From NCBI GenBank assembly GCA_021841005.1, contig JAKBVZ010000023.1:26903-90902 (forward strand): a stretch of DNA of 64,000 nt, written 5' to 3'. Shown in pieces: positions 17,745-26,930 of this stretch; within the stretch, counting starts at the first letter, position 1; each line of letters opens with the position of its first letter. Source of the stretch: Actinomycetes bacterium. GTDB lineage: Bacteria; Actinomycetota; Acidimicrobiia; Acidimicrobiales; JAMCPL01. The notes below the pieces were generated by a model that worked only from the letters and a program-made list of their open reading frames with translations, ran no database searches and was not told where the DNA came from. Both the position numbers and the translations under genes were made by a program.

Positions 17745-18791
17745 ATGATTGACTCTCTGGGCATGAGCGATGCGGCCTTGCGGCTGCCCGATCAGATGGC
17801 GGCAGCTCTCAATGGTACGCTGTCCGCGGGCATCGACATCCTACCTCACATTTCGGGTATATCAAATGTGTGTGTGGCCGGGATGGGTGGTAGCGGGATG
17901 GCCGGTGATCTTCTTGGTTCCCTGGTGGCAGATGAGTGTCCGGTTCCTGTCTCGGTGATCAAGTCGTACAGGCTGCCTCGATATGTGGATGAGCATACTT
18001 TTCTGATGGTGGTGTCGTTCTCGGGCAATACGGAAGAGACCTTGGAGGTGATGCATGCGGGCCGTGAGGCAGGAGCCAGGATGCTGGCTGTTTCCACCGG
18101 AGGCATGGTCTCCAAGCTGGCCTTGCAGTGGGGTGTCCCATGGGTGGAGGTGGACTCCGGTATACCTCAGCCCAGAGCGGCGATAGGGGCCTTGTCCGTC
18201 CCACTGGTTGTGGCCATGGAGCGCATCGGAATCGTTCAAGGTGCTGTGGACAAGTTGCGGGATGCCATTGCTCATCTGGAGCGCAGGCGGGAGCAGTTTC
18301 TTTCCGATCCTGCGCCCGTAGAGGTCATCGCAGGAAAACTTCTGGGGCACATTCCGCTGATCTGGGGTTCCGATGGGTTAGCTTCTGTCGCTGCCGTCCG
18401 GTTGCGGTCACAGCTGAACGAGAATGCCAAGGCAATGGCTATTTCCTCGGTGGTCCCGGAGCTATGTCACAACGAACTTGCTGGATGGGGTCAGCTTGGT
18501 GACATAACTCGCCAGCTTGTCACCGTGGTCGCGCTCAGGCATGCCGGTGAACATGAGCAGGTGAAGAGGCGATTCGAGTTTCTGATGGATGTCGTTTCGG
18601 AGTCGGTGAGCGATATGGTCGAGCTGTGGGCAGAAGGAGATACAGATATGTCCAGGCTGTTCGATCTGATCTTCACCGGTGATATGGTTTCACTGGCGGT
18701 GGCTCGTTTGGAGCAGATCGATCCAGGGCCTGTCCCCATCCTTGATCAGATGAAGGCGTTTCTCCAGGCGCCGCTGAGTAGACCGTCTTGA
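17745..18791 (+). CDS. Bifunctional phosphoglucose/phosphomannose isomerase
   Basis: A SIS-domain sugar isomerase that interconverts fructose-6-P with glucose-6-P and mannose-6-P, supplying manB's substrate. The sugar-binding segments are VAGMGGSGMAGDLLGSL and VVSFSGNTEETLEVM, followed by IPQPRAAIGALSVP. The catalytic region VVPELCHNELAGW is diagnostic of the bifunctional PGI/PMI family. The track uses TTG 17730, but ATG 17745 (MIDSLGMSDAALRLPDQ) agrees better with family starts. It is third in the manB operon. Confidence 0.88.
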   Translation: MIDSLGMSDAALRLPDQMAAALNGTLSAGIDILPHISGISNVCVAGMGGSGMAGDLLGSLVADECPVPVSVIKSYRLPRYVDEHTFLMVVSFSGNTEETLEVMHAGREAGARMLAVSTGGMVSKLALQWGVPWVEVDSGIPQPRAAIGALSVPLVVAMERIGIVQGAVDKLRDAIAHLERRREQFLSDPAPVEVIAGKLLGHIPLIWGSDGLASVAAVRLRSQLNENAKAMAISSVVPELCHNELAGWGQLGDITRQLVTVVALRHAGEHEQVKRRFEFLMDVVSESVSDMVELWAEGDTDMSRLFDLIFTGDMVSLAVARLEQIDPGPVPILDQMKAFLQAPLSRPS

Positions 18792-18846
18792 CCAAGTGTC
18801 GGAAGTGTCGGCTCTGCACGTGGTACCCCTGCTGGCTGGGGCTCTG

Positions 18847-18870
18847 TGTATATTGATCCGTGTATATTGA
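18847..18870 (+). repeat. 10-bp direct repeat upstream of ahcY
   Basis: TGTATATTGA occurs twice (18847-18856 and 18861-18870) with a 14-bp period, about 30-50 bp before the ahcY start. It may carry the promoter or an operator. The same gap also has a 9-bp doublet (AAGTGTCGG twice near 18795-18812). No SAH or SAM riboswitch consensus was seen. Confidence 0.35.
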
Positions 18871-18897
18871 ATTGAGAAGATAAGGTAAGGAGTAGCA

Positions 18898-20238
18898 ATG
18901 ACTGAAGAATATGACGTAAAAGACCTGTCCTTGGCCGGGCTGGGCAAGCAGCGCATAGAGTGGGCCGATGCCAATATGCCGGTACTGGCTTCCATAAGGC
19001 AACGATTCGCCGCTGTTCGCCCGCTGGAGGGGGCCAGGGTGGCGGCCTGCCTGCACATCACCACCGAGACCGCCAACCTCCTTAGAACACTCTCGGCTGG
19101 CGGTGCCGAAGTGGTGGCTTGTGCATCCAACCCGCTTTCCACCCAGGATGATGTTGCGGCATCCCTCGTGCAGGACTTTGGCATACCTGTATACGCCGTG
19201 AGAGGGGAGGACGAGGCACTCTATTACAAGCATATCGATGCCTGCATCGATACCCGCCCAACGCTGACCATGGATGACGGTTGTGACCTGGTTTCCAGGT
19301 TGCATCGGGAGAGGCCGGAATTGGCGGCAGGAGTGACAGCCGGTACCGAGGAAACCACTACCGGCGTGATCAGGCTACGAGCCATGGAGTCGGCGGGGGC
19401 GCTTCGTTACCCGATCATTGCCGTGAATGACGCTTACACGAAACATCTGTTTGATAACCGCTACGGGACCGGGCAGTCCACTCTGGATGGTATCATCCGG
19501 GCTACCAACGTCCTTCTGGCAGGCAAGAAAATTGTGGTGGCCGGTTATGGAAACTGCGGCAGGGGAGTGGCTAGTCGCTCTAGGGGTATGGGTGCGCAGG
19601 TGATCGTGTGCGAGGTCGATCCACTACGGTCGTTGGAGGCCGTGATGGATGGCTTCAGGGTCGAAACCATGGAGCAGGCTGCACGAGAAGGAGATATCTT
19701 CATTACGGTTACCGGTGACCGCGACGTACTACGCGAGGAGCATTTTGCCGTTATGGCAGATGGTGCGATACTGGCCAATTCCGGTCACTTTGACATCGAG
19801 ATCGATCTCAAGGCGCTGGCCAAGATGGCCGGTGGCAACAGGAGAGAGGTACGACCCGGTGTGGAAGAGTTCCAGCTGGAAGGCTTTTCGGGTACTGGCG
19901 CCAGTGCCGGCTTGGCTGGCCATTCCGATGCAAGTGGTGGGATGGCCGGCGCGCGTGATACAAAGCGGATATACGTGATAGCGGAGGGCCGTCTAGTGAA
20001 TCTGGGCGCTGCTGAGGGCCATCCCGCAGCCGTGATGGATATGAGCTTTGCAAATCAGGCTCTTTGCAGCGAGTGGGCGCTATCCTCGGATGCTCATCTG
20101 GAATGCAAGGTTCATCCTGTGCCTACTCATATCGACGAGCAGGTGGCACGGTTGAAGTTGGAATCGCTCGGCGTAGAGATCGACATCCTTACCAGCGCAC
20201 AGATCGAGTATTTGCGCTCCTGGAACATTGGTACATGA
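18898..20238 (+). CDS. ahcY: Adenosylhomocysteinase (S-adenosylhomocysteine hydrolase)
   Basis: Splits S-adenosylhomocysteine to adenosine and homocysteine with bound NAD, keeping methylation reactions running. Signatures present: [57 protein letters not shown] and the NAD site [22 protein letters not shown] Gly/Ala/Ser-rich insertion (about residues 328-350, [17 protein letters not shown]) breaks the otherwise conserved C-terminal region. The C-terminal end is of the shorter archaeal/actinobacterial type rather than the PFRY-terminated long form. ATG 18898 follows a strong site (AAGGAG). It is about 100 bp after PGI/PMI and may have its own promoter. Confidence 0.93.
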   Translation: MTEEYDVKDLSLAGLGKQRIEWADANMPVLASIRQRFAAVRPLEGARVAACLHITTETANLLRTLSAGGAEVVACASNPLSTQDDVAASLVQDFGIPVYAVRGEDEALYYKHIDACIDTRPTLTMDDGCDLVSRLHRERPELAAGVTAGTEETTTGVIRLRAMESAGALRYPIIAVNDAYTKHLFDNRYGTGQSTLDGIIRATNVLLAGKKIVVAGYGNCGRGVASRSRGMGAQVIVCEVDPLRSLEAVMDGFRVETMEQAAREGDIFITVTGDRDVLREEHFAVMADGAILANSGHFDIEIDLKALAKMAGGNRREVRPGVEEFQLEGFSGTGASAGLAGHSDASGGMAGARDTKRIYVIAEGRLVNLGAAEGHPAAVMDMSFANQALCSEWALSSDAHLECKVHPVPTHIDEQVARLKLESLGVEIDILTSAQIEYLRSWNIGT

Positions 20239-20283
20239 AGGTAGGTACATGTTGGTAGGTATGCTTTCCTGGTATTCTGGTCA

Positions 20284-20313
20284 TATCCGTGAATCGATTA
20301 TCCGTGAATCGAT
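20284..20313 (+). repeat. 15-bp tandem repeat upstream of secA
   Basis: TATCCGTGAATCGAT occurs twice head-to-tail (20284-20298, 20299-20313), ending 27 bp before the secA start. Placement in the probable promoter or 5' leader suggests a duplication with possible regulatory effect; no known motif is recognised. Confidence 0.6.
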
Positions 20314-20340
20314 GATGGTTCGGTATTTCCTGGAGATCAT

Positions 20341-23241
20341 GTGATCAACGTACTGGATCGGGTCCTTCGGGCTGGCGAGGGCAAGAAGGTCAAGCGCCTT
20401 GCTGAGCTGGTCGGCTATGTCAACGAACTCGAGCCGGAGATGGAGGCGTTGTCCGATGAGGAATTGTCCGGGAAAACGGTGGAGTTCCGGGAGCGCCTAG
20501 CCAATGGTGAGTCGCTGGACGACCTTCTTATCGAGGCTTACGCGGTTGTTCGTGAGGCTGCATGGAGGGTGCTGGGCCAGCGTCATTTCGACGTCCAGAT
20601 CATGGGTGGGATGGCCCTTCATTTTGGCTGGATAGCCGAGATGAAGACTGGAGAGGGAAAGACGCTCGCATCCACTCCTCCGGCGTACCTGAACGCGCTG
20701 GCCGGCAAGGGTGTGCACGTGGTTACGGTCAATGACTACCTTGCCAGGCGTGACTCCGAGTGGATGGGTCGGCTCTATAATTTTCTCGGCTTGAGTGTAG
20801 GAAGGGTCTCTCCCGATGTACAGGATTTTGATGACAAGAAGTCCGCGTATGCCTGTGACATCACTTATGGCACCAATACCGAACTCGGGTTCGATTACTT
20901 GCGTGACAATATGGCCAGGTCGCGAGAGACCATGGTGCAGCGGGGCTTTGCTTATGCAATCGTCGACGAAGTAGATTCCATCCTCATTGACGAGGCTCGA
21001 ACGCCGCTTATCATATCGGGACCCGCCATGGACTCCGCCAAGCTCTATTACCAGTTTGCGAACCTTGCTCGTACATTGAAAGCGGATGTCGATTATGAAG
21101 TTGACGAGGAGAAGCGCATTGTCGTGCCGACGGAGTCGGGCATAGAGAAGGTCGAAAAACAGGTCGGACTCGACAACCTTTACGATTCCATCGCAGTCAA
21201 TTACGTGCATCATCTTACCCAGGCACTGCGTGCCAAGGAACTTTATCACAGGGATAAGGATTACCTTGTAGCGGATGGGGAGGTGAAGATTGTCGACGAG
21301 TTCACCGGCAGGGTACTTGAAGGGAGACGCTGGTCAGATGGCCTTCATCAGGCCGTGGAGGCAAAGGAACGGGTGAGGATCAAGGAGGAGAATCATACCT
21401 GGGCCACAGTTACCCTGCAGAACTACTTCCGTATGTACGAAAAGCTTGCAGGGATGACCGGTACGGCATCGAGTGAGGCCGCAGAGTTTGCGAATACCTA
21501 CGGGATGCAGGTTGTATCCATCCCCACCAACGAGCCGATGGTACGAGTTGACCAGCCCGACATCATCTACAAGACCGAGGATGCCAAGTTTGCCGCCGTT
21601 GCCGACGATATAGCCATGCGACACGAGAAGGGACAGCCTGTGTTGGTGGGCACTGCTTCGGTTGCCAAGTCCGAGAAGCTTGCCAGAGTGCTGGAAAGCC
21701 GCGGAATCCCCCACCAGGTACTCAACGCAAAGCATCATGCCAGAGAGGCGGACATAGTGGTGCAGGCCGGGCGTCTCGCAAGCGTGACCGTGGCGACCAA
21801 CATGGCCGGTCGTGGGGTCGACATCCTACTGGGCGGGAATCCTGAAGGATTGGCCGCCCGTGAGGTCGCGGCACGGGGGATAAGCGTCGACAGTGACGAG
21901 TACGGCGCACTTTATGATGAGTATCTGAAGAAATACAAGGAGGCATGCACTGCCGAGGGTGACATCGTGCGCGAGGCCGGTGGGCTGTACGTGCTAGGCA
22001 GTGAGCGCCATGAGAGTCGCAGGATCGATGATCAGTTGCGTGGACGGTCCGGCCGGCAAGGTGATCCGGGAGAGAGCCGTTTCTACCTGTCGCTCGAGGA
22101 CGATCTGATGCGACTCTTTGCCACCGGAGCCATGCAGTGGGTGATGGAACGTGCGTTGCCGGAGGATGTGCCCATAGAGGCGAGGATGGTGACAAAAGCC
22201 ATAGAGAAGGCACAGCGTAACGTAGAGCAGCGTAATGCGGAGATCCGCAAGGATGTACTCAAATACGACGAGGTGCTGAACGAGCAACGCAAAGTGATAT
22301 ATGCCAGGCGTATACAGGTGATCGACAACGAAGATCTGAAGGAGTTCACCAGAGGCCTGCTGGAGGATACTATCCTGGCACTTGTGGAGAGGTACTGCCC
22401 GGGAGATTTCCAGGAGGAGTGGGACACAGAGGGTCTAGTGGCCGAACTCGGCCAGTACTATCCTACGGAGTTCCATCCTGACGATCTGGCCGCTGCCAGG
22501 CATAGTACACACTTGGCCGAGAGTCTCGTGGCTGAAGCTCTCCAATATTACGAATCGCGTGACAATATATTTCCAGGTGGTGCAGGAGATGCAAGGTCTG
22601 TGGAGCGGGAAGTCATGCTGCAGATGATCGACCAGCACTGGAAAGATCATCTCATGGAGATGGATTACCTAAGAGAGGGGATCAATCTCCGCGCGATGGG
22701 GCAGTTGGATCCGCTGGTGGCCTGGCAGGCTGACGGCTACGAGTTGTTCGGGCAGATGATGGACCGGATCAATGATGACTACCTGCGCTACGTTCTGCAC
22801 GTGGATGCCGTGGAAGGTATGGAGGAGGAGCCGGACCTGGCCCAGGTGAGCTACCAGGCGGCAGGTGGGCCGGCTCAGGAACTCGATTCGCTGTCACAAT
22901 CGCTCGCATATGTGAACCAGGGGACGCTTGCCGCGAATGTCACTGCGCCTTTTGCAGGCGCGTTGGACCAGCAGCCAGCGCGGGTGGGAGGAGATGTGGA
23001 AGGAGGGCTATGGGTGGATGGTGGGACAGAGGCTGGGTTGGCCCGCGGCGCAGTTGCCCGCGGCGGGGGGGTGCCGGGAGGTGCTCATGGCAGGACAGCC
23101 GGATCCGGCGAAGGCGCTCCTGCCGGCAGAGATGGCAGGGGAGGCGGCGGCGGGAAGGATGCTAAGGCCAAGCTGGGCCGGAACGACCCCTGCTGGTGCG
23201 GGAGCAACAAGAAGTACAAGTTCTGCCATGGGGCTGGATGA
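20341..23241 (+). CDS. secA: Preprotein translocase ATPase SecA
   Basis: The motor that drives unfolded preproteins through the SecYEG channel. Walker A is MKTGEGKTL, the DEAD-type Walker B region is IVDEVDSILIDEARTPLI, and motif VI is DDQLRGRSGRQGDPGESRFYLSLEDDLM. The helical scaffold and wing domains follow. The C-terminal zinc motif is CWCGSNKKYKFCH, used for SecB/phospholipid contacts. Between the core and the zinc tail lies a long Gly/Ala-rich linker (about residues 855-935) with repeated VARGG-like units. Start GTG 20341 has GGAG upstream. At 966 residues it is of normal size. It lies 45 bp before prfB. Confidence 0.96.
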   Translation: MINVLDRVLRAGEGKKVKRLAELVGYVNELEPEMEALSDEELSGKTVEFRERLANGESLDDLLIEAYAVVREAAWRVLGQRHFDVQIMGGMALHFGWIAEMKTGEGKTLASTPPAYLNALAGKGVHVVTVNDYLARRDSEWMGRLYNFLGLSVGRVSPDVQDFDDKKSAYACDITYGTNTELGFDYLRDNMARSRETMVQRGFAYAIVDEVDSILIDEARTPLIISGPAMDSAKLYYQFANLARTLKADVDYEVDEEKRIVVPTESGIEKVEKQVGLDNLYDSIAVNYVHHLTQALRAKELYHRDKDYLVADGEVKIVDEFTGRVLEGRRWSDGLHQAVEAKERVRIKEENHTWATVTLQNYFRMYEKLAGMTGTASSEAAEFANTYGMQVVSIPTNEPMVRVDQPDIIYKTEDAKFAAVADDIAMRHEKGQPVLVGTASVAKSEKLARVLESRGIPHQVLNAKHHAREADIVVQAGRLASVTVATNMAGRGVDILLGGNPEGLAAREVAARGISVDSDEYGALYDEYLKKYKEACTAEGDIVREAGGLYVLGSERHESRRIDDQLRGRSGRQGDPGESRFYLSLEDDLMRLFATGAMQWVMERALPEDVPIEARMVTKAIEKAQRNVEQRNAEIRKDVLKYDEVLNEQRKVIYARRIQVIDNEDLKEFTRGLLEDTILALVERYCPGDFQEEWDTEGLVAELGQYYPTEFHPDDLAAARHSTHLAESLVAEALQYYESRDNIFPGGAGDARSVEREVMLQMIDQHWKDHLMEMDYLREGINLRAMGQLDPLVAWQADGYELFGQMMDRINDDYLRYVLHVDAVEGMEEEPDLAQVSYQAAGGPAQELDSLSQSLAYVNQGTLAANVTAPFAGALDQQPARVGGDVEGGLWVDGGTEAGLARGAVARGGGVPGGAHGRTAGSGEGAPAGRDGRGGGGGKDAKAKLGRNDPCWCGSNKKYKFCHGAG

Positions 23242-23286
23242 TGGTGGGTCGGGCGGCGGCAGGTCGTAGGGCGGCAGGTTGCAATC

Positions 23287-24399
23287 ATGAATCCGGCTGA
23301 AGCGAGCGCAGCTCTTGCTGGCTTGGCGGCCAGGCTGGGTGAGGCTGAAGTATATATGGGTCTGGACAGGTTGCGTGCCCGAAAGGAAGAGCTGGACAGG
23401 GCGGTATGTGATACACACCTGTGGGATGACCCCGATCATGCAAAAATGGTCACCAGTGATCTCGCCGGAGTCGAGGACGATATTGCTATCCTGGATGATC
23501 TGCGCAGGAGGCTGGAGGACTCGGAGACATTACTTGCACTGGTCCGGGAAACTGGTGACAACTGGATGGATCCGGAATTGCCTGCCGCCCTGGAGGATAT
23601 TGATCATCGGTTGGCCGAGTTGGAGATACGCTCCCTGCTCTCGGGTGAGCACGATGCGCTGGATGCCGTCGTAGAGCTTCACGCTGGGGCGGGCGGAACG
23701 GATGCTCAGGACTGGTGCGAGATGCTCATGAGAATATATATCCGGTGGGCTGAACGTAACGGTTTCGGGGTGGAGGTGGACGAGGTGACCGAGGGGCAGG
23801 AGGCCGGGCTTCTCTCGGCAACTTTCATCATAAAGGGACGCTATGCATATGGGATGCTCTCTGCAGAGAGGGGTGTGCACAGACTGGTCAGGATCTCTCC
23901 TTTTGATTCGCAGCACCGGAGGCACACCAGCTTTGCCTCCCTCGACGTAGTGCCTTTCCTAGAGGACATCCCGGAGGTGGAAATTGACGAGAAGGAGTTG
24001 CGGGTGGATACATACCGATCGGCCGGCGCAGGCGGGCAGCATGTCAACAAGACGGATTCTGCTGTCAGGCTGACCCACTTGCCCACCGGCCTGGTTGTGA
24101 CCTGCCAGAACCAGCGCAGCCAGCATCAGAACAAGGCGCGTGCCCTGCAGATCCTTGCAGCCCGGTTGGCGGAGCGCATCCGTGAAGAACGCCGCCGGGA
24201 GATGGATTCTCTGGCCGGTCCGAAAGAGGAGGTTGCCTGGGGGAGCCAGATACGGTCGTATACGCTGGCTCCATTCCAGCTTGTCAAGGATCACCGGACG
24301 CAGGAGGAGACCGGTAATGTCGAAGCTGTTCTGGATGGGGACATATCCAGGTTCATAGAGGCCGAATTGAGGCGCCGGCGATCTACCGCATCCGCTTGA
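23287..24399 (+). CDS. prfB: Peptide chain release factor 2
   Basis: Recognises UGA/UAA stop codons and triggers peptide release. The codon-recognition tripeptide SPF is in VRISPFDSQHRRHTSF, and the catalytic GGQ is in AGGQHVNKTDSAVRLTHLPTG. At 370 residues the gene is one uninterrupted frame from ATG 23287, so the programmed +1 frameshift found in many bacterial prfB genes is absent, as in many actinobacteria. The prfB-ftsE-ftsX order is a classical actinobacterial arrangement. Confidence 0.95.
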   Translation: MNPAEASAALAGLAARLGEAEVYMGLDRLRARKEELDRAVCDTHLWDDPDHAKMVTSDLAGVEDDIAILDDLRRRLEDSETLLALVRETGDNWMDPELPAALEDIDHRLAELEIRSLLSGEHDALDAVVELHAGAGGTDAQDWCEMLMRIYIRWAERNGFGVEVDEVTEGQEAGLLSATFIIKGRYAYGMLSAERGVHRLVRISPFDSQHRRHTSFASLDVVPFLEDIPEVEIDEKELRVDTYRSAGAGGQHVNKTDSAVRLTHLPTGLVVTCQNQRSQHQNKARALQILAARLAERIREERRREMDSLAGPKEEVAWGSQIRSYTLAPFQLVKDHRTQEETGNVEAVLDGDISRFIEAELRRRRSTASA

Positions 24400-24764
24400 C
24401 CGGCTCAGTTGCTTCGCGAGCGGCACTCGATTCCTGCTTGGCGGCTGGGTGCAGGTGCTTAGATGGTGATGCTGGGTTCAATCGCCTCACGACTGGCACC
24501 CAGTCTTCGCTGGTCGGCGCCATGGCGCTGCAACCCGCTGGGGGATTCCGGGTGGGGGATTCCGGAGATAAGCCCGAGGATGGAAATAAAAATAAATAAG
24601 CCGCCTATCCATGCACTGTTGTTGCGGGGCTGGTATACTGTGAACCGTTGCCCGGATGTACCCTTAACCGGCTGGTGGACGGCTAGGGTCAGGGTCGGCG
24701 GAGGCTATGCAATTGTTGGAGCCGATGGGGCTGCCAACGGTATGGCGGTGTAAATAAATCAATT
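24400..24764 (+). promoter_or_regulatory. prfB-ftsE gap with candidate extended -10 promoter
   Basis: A 365-bp stretch without a convincing gene. It holds TGGTATACT at 24631-24639, an extended -10 element (TGn-TATACT) that could start ftsEX transcription about 120 bp upstream of ftsE. No good -35 is seen at 17 bp. Track ORFs at 24396-24599 and 24463-24753 lack ribosome sites and recognisable sequence. Confidence 0.3.
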
Positions 24765-25514
24765 ATGATTACCCTCGAAAACGTTACAAAGGTTTATAAG
24801 ACCGGCACGGTAGCAGTAAAGGACCTCACCTTTGAAATCACAAAAGGCGAGTTCGTCTTTATTGTGGGTGCTTCCGGTGCGGGCAAGAGCACCTTGATGT
24901 CGTTGATACTGCGGGAAGAGTTGCCCGATAAGGGGAGGATCTGGGTCGCGGGCAGGGATCTCGCCCGGTTGCCGCATTGGCGGGTGCCGTACTTGCGCCG
25001 CAATATCGGCTGCGTGTTCCAGGACTTCAGGTTGCTGTCCAATAAAACCGTCTTCGAGAATGTGGCCTTTGCGCTTCAGGTCATAGGCAGGCCGCGCCAT
25101 CAGATCGAAAGGCAGGTACCCCAAGTACTTGAGCTGGTAGGTCTCAGGAACAAGATGCGGGATTTGCCCGAAGAGCTGTCAGGCGGGGAACAGCAGCGGG
25201 TGGCGATCGCCCGGGCGTTCGTGAACAGGCCGCTCATTTTGATTGCCGACGAGCCGACGGGCAACCTTGATCCTACTACCAGTAAAGGCATCGTGCAGTT
25301 GCTGGACCGGGTCAATAAGACCGGCACCACCGTAGTGGTGGCAACTCATGACGCGAGCATAGTGAACACCATGAGGAAGAGGGTTCTGGAACTCGATAAT
25401 GGCGAGGTGGTGCGTGACCAGTCGAGAGGAGTCTACGATGTAGAGCTCGAGGATTCCTCAGTGCAACCGGTAGGCGCCCGGTCGAAGGGTAGGCGAGGGA
25501 CGGTACTCCGTTGA
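24765..25514 (+). CDS. ftsE: Cell-division ATP-binding protein FtsE
   Basis: ABC ATPase that with FtsX controls peptidoglycan hydrolases at the division site. Walker A is [11 protein letters not shown], the Q-loop region is CVFQDFRLL, the ABC signature is [15 protein letters not shown], Walker B is [13 protein letters not shown] and the H-loop is VVATHDA. The N-terminus [21 protein letters not shown] matches the family exactly. The last 30 residues are a basic tail. ftsX follows after a 222-bp gap, longer than usual for this pair. Confidence 0.95.
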   Translation: MITLENVTKVYKTGTVAVKDLTFEITKGEFVFIVGASGAGKSTLMSLILREELPDKGRIWVAGRDLARLPHWRVPYLRRNIGCVFQDFRLLSNKTVFENVAFALQVIGRPRHQIERQVPQVLELVGLRNKMRDLPEELSGGEQQRVAIARAFVNRPLILIADEPTGNLDPTTSKGIVQLLDRVNKTGTTVVVATHDASIVNTMRKRVLELDNGEVVRDQSRGVYDVELEDSSVQPVGARSKGRRGTVLR

Positions 25515-25593
25515 GGTTCCATGCCGCACCAGAGGAGACCGCAGATGAGACTGCGAAGGATGCCGGTGCCGGCAGTGCTCCCATGGCGTATGG

Positions 25594-25695
25594 GGTGTTG
25601 CCGAGGGTCAGTGCTAGGCCGGTGCGCAGCTGCGGGAATTGCGCTACCTGGTGCCGTAGGTGTTGCCGAGGGTCAGTGCTAGGCCGGTGCGCAGC
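25594..25695 (+). repeat. 37-bp direct repeat between ftsE and ftsX
   Basis: GGTGTTGCCGAGGGTCAGTG+CTAGGCCGGTGCGCAGC occurs perfectly at 25594-25630 and 25659-25695, separated by 28 bp. It lies in the unusually long ftsE-ftsX gap. The overlapping 62-aa track ORF (25511-25699, TTG start) is probably a by-product. Confidence 0.85.
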
Positions 25696-25736
25696 ATGAT
25701 CGGAAGGGAAGGGAGTGTAGCGGTCAGGAGGGGTAT

Positions 25737-26627
25737 GTGGCTGTACCTATGAACTTTGTGGCACGGGAAGCGGGCAGCAACCTCTGGCGGAATCGCTTGA
25801 TGACCGTGGCTGCAATATTGACCGTGGCTGTTTCGCTTTCGCTGGTAGGAGCGGCACTCTTCCTGCGCCAGGGTGTATCGAATGCCACTACCGAGTGGCA
25901 GCACGGAGTCAGCGTGATTGTATGGTTCCATCCTAGCTCCTCGATAACAGAGCAGCGTGCGGTCGGTGACGAGCTTACCCAGCTCTCTTACGTGAAGTCG
26001 TGCACCTATAGGACCCAGACTGACAACTACAACCAGGGTAAGAGGTACCTGAACGGCTTGCTGGGGTCGGCCAGCAGTGCAGTCACGCCGGCCGTCACGC
26101 CGGCTTCAGATAATTGTGTCCTGAAAAATCCGGATGAAGCCGGAGCCATTGCAGCCGCTTTCCGTAACCAGCCGGGCGTTCGCAATGTCAGCTATCCCAG
26201 CCAGGCCATACACAATATGGAGAATATTACCCGTACTGTCCAGCTTGCCTTCCTTATCGTTGCGCTTGTCCTGCTGGCATCTGCATCGGCGCTTATTGTC
26301 AATACGATAAGACTGGCTATCTTCTCGCGCCGCAAGGAGGTGTCGGTGATGAAGCTCGTAGGAGCCACCAACTGGTTCATCCGGATACCTTTTATGCTGG
26401 AGGGCCTAGTGCAAGGGGTAGCGGGAGCGGTGGTGGCTGGCTTGGTCGTGCTGGGACTCAACTGGAGGTTGAACGCCGCCAGCGCCGGGCACTTTACAAG
26501 CACCCTTTACAAGATGAGGCTGACGGGGGGAGAGGTGGTCTTGATAATCGTCGCCGTCGGTATCGTCGGGCTGCTGGTCGGGACATTGGGATCTGCATTT
26601 GCAATAAGGCGGTTCCTGGACACCTGA
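25737..26627 (+). CDS. ftsX: Cell-division permease-like protein FtsX
   Basis: Membrane partner of FtsE. It has an N-terminal cytoplasmic motif (FVAREAGSNLWRNRLMTVAAI), TM1 at about residues 22-45, an external domain with paired cysteines (SCTYRTQ...DNCVLKN), then three TM segments including RLAIFSRRKEVSVMKLVGATNWFIRIPFMLEG, the FtsX-type coupling helix. It lacks catalytic activity and transmits FtsE ATP hydrolysis to a cell-wall hydrolase. GTG 25737 is supported by AGGAGGGG just upstream; ATG 25749 is the alternative. smpB, often next in actinobacteria, is not here; a guanidine riboswitch operon follows instead. Confidence 0.94.
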   Translation: MAVPMNFVAREAGSNLWRNRLMTVAAILTVAVSLSLVGAALFLRQGVSNATTEWQHGVSVIVWFHPSSSITEQRAVGDELTQLSYVKSCTYRTQTDNYNQGKRYLNGLLGSASSAVTPAVTPASDNCVLKNPDEAGAIAAAFRNQPGVRNVSYPSQAIHNMENITRTVQLAFLIVALVLLASASALIVNTIRLAIFSRRKEVSVMKLVGATNWFIRIPFMLEGLVQGVAGAVVAGLVVLGLNWRLNAASAGHFTSTLYKMRLTGGEVVLIIVAVGIVGLLVGTLGSAFAIRRFLDT

Positions 26628-26761
26628 ATCGCTGCGGCAGCTGACCAGCCTGCACCGGCAATCCACGAAACATCCTCGAAACATTCTCTTCACCTGAAGG
26701 TAACCTGCTGGCAATCCGCCCGAAACTTTCAAGTGCTTTAATGAAATCGACTCACTGTAGA

Positions 26762-26871
26762 GGCGTGTCTAGGGTTCCGTTGCAGGGCATTTCCTGCAGG
26801 TCTGGTCCGAGAGGCACAGGTGATCGATGACTTTCCATCCTCACTCCACGGCGGGATAAAAGCCCGGGAGA
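26762..26871 (+). promoter_or_regulatory. Guanidine-I (ykkC class) riboswitch aptamer
   Basis: Binds guanidinium and switches downstream expression on. The three most conserved blocks of the class are present in order with correct spacing: TCTAGGGTTCCG (26768-26779), GGTCTGGTCCGAGAG (26799-26813), and CACGGCGGGATAAAAGCCCG+GGAGA (26847-26871). The stem GCAGG...CCTGC (26782-26800) sits between the first two blocks. The variable arm GGTGATCGATGACTTTCCAT+CC is where the class tolerates variation. The element lies 60 bp upstream of the ureohydrolase start and overlaps the 5' end of the over-long track ORF (26820), showing that start to be wrong. Recognition is from memory of the consensus; a covariance-model search would settle it. 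Confidence 0.93.
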
Positions 26872-26886
26872 TCGCTGAGAACAGTT

Positions 26887-26911
26887 GCTGCTCGGCGAGA
26901 TGCCGGGCAGC
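26887..26911 (+). promoter_or_regulatory. Candidate expression-platform hairpin of the guanidine riboswitch
   Basis: GCTGCTCGGC-GAGAT-GCCGGGCAGC forms a 10-bp stem (one U-G pair) with a 5-nt loop between the aptamer and the ribosome site. It ends 7 bases before GGAGG and has no U-tract. It may therefore be a U-less terminator or may affect ribosome access. The mechanism is inference. Confidence 0.5.
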
Positions 26912-26930
26912 CCGATTAGTGGAGGTTAGC

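Noticed and set aside
18792-18897. SAM or SAH riboswitch upstream of ahcY
   Set aside because: None of the conserved blocks of these classes is present; only short direct repeats are seen.
23287-23400. Programmed +1 frameshift in prfB
   Set aside because: The gene is one open frame from ATG 23287 through the GGQ domain; no in-frame UGA after the first codons.
24463-24753. 96-aa forward ORF between prfB and ftsE
   Set aside because: No ribosome site, and composition reads like non-coding; region better explained as ftsEX leader.
26820-26930. N-terminal extension of the guanidinase ORF as given in the track
   Set aside because: These codons lie in the riboswitch aptamer and platform, and a good ribosome site precedes ATG 26931.
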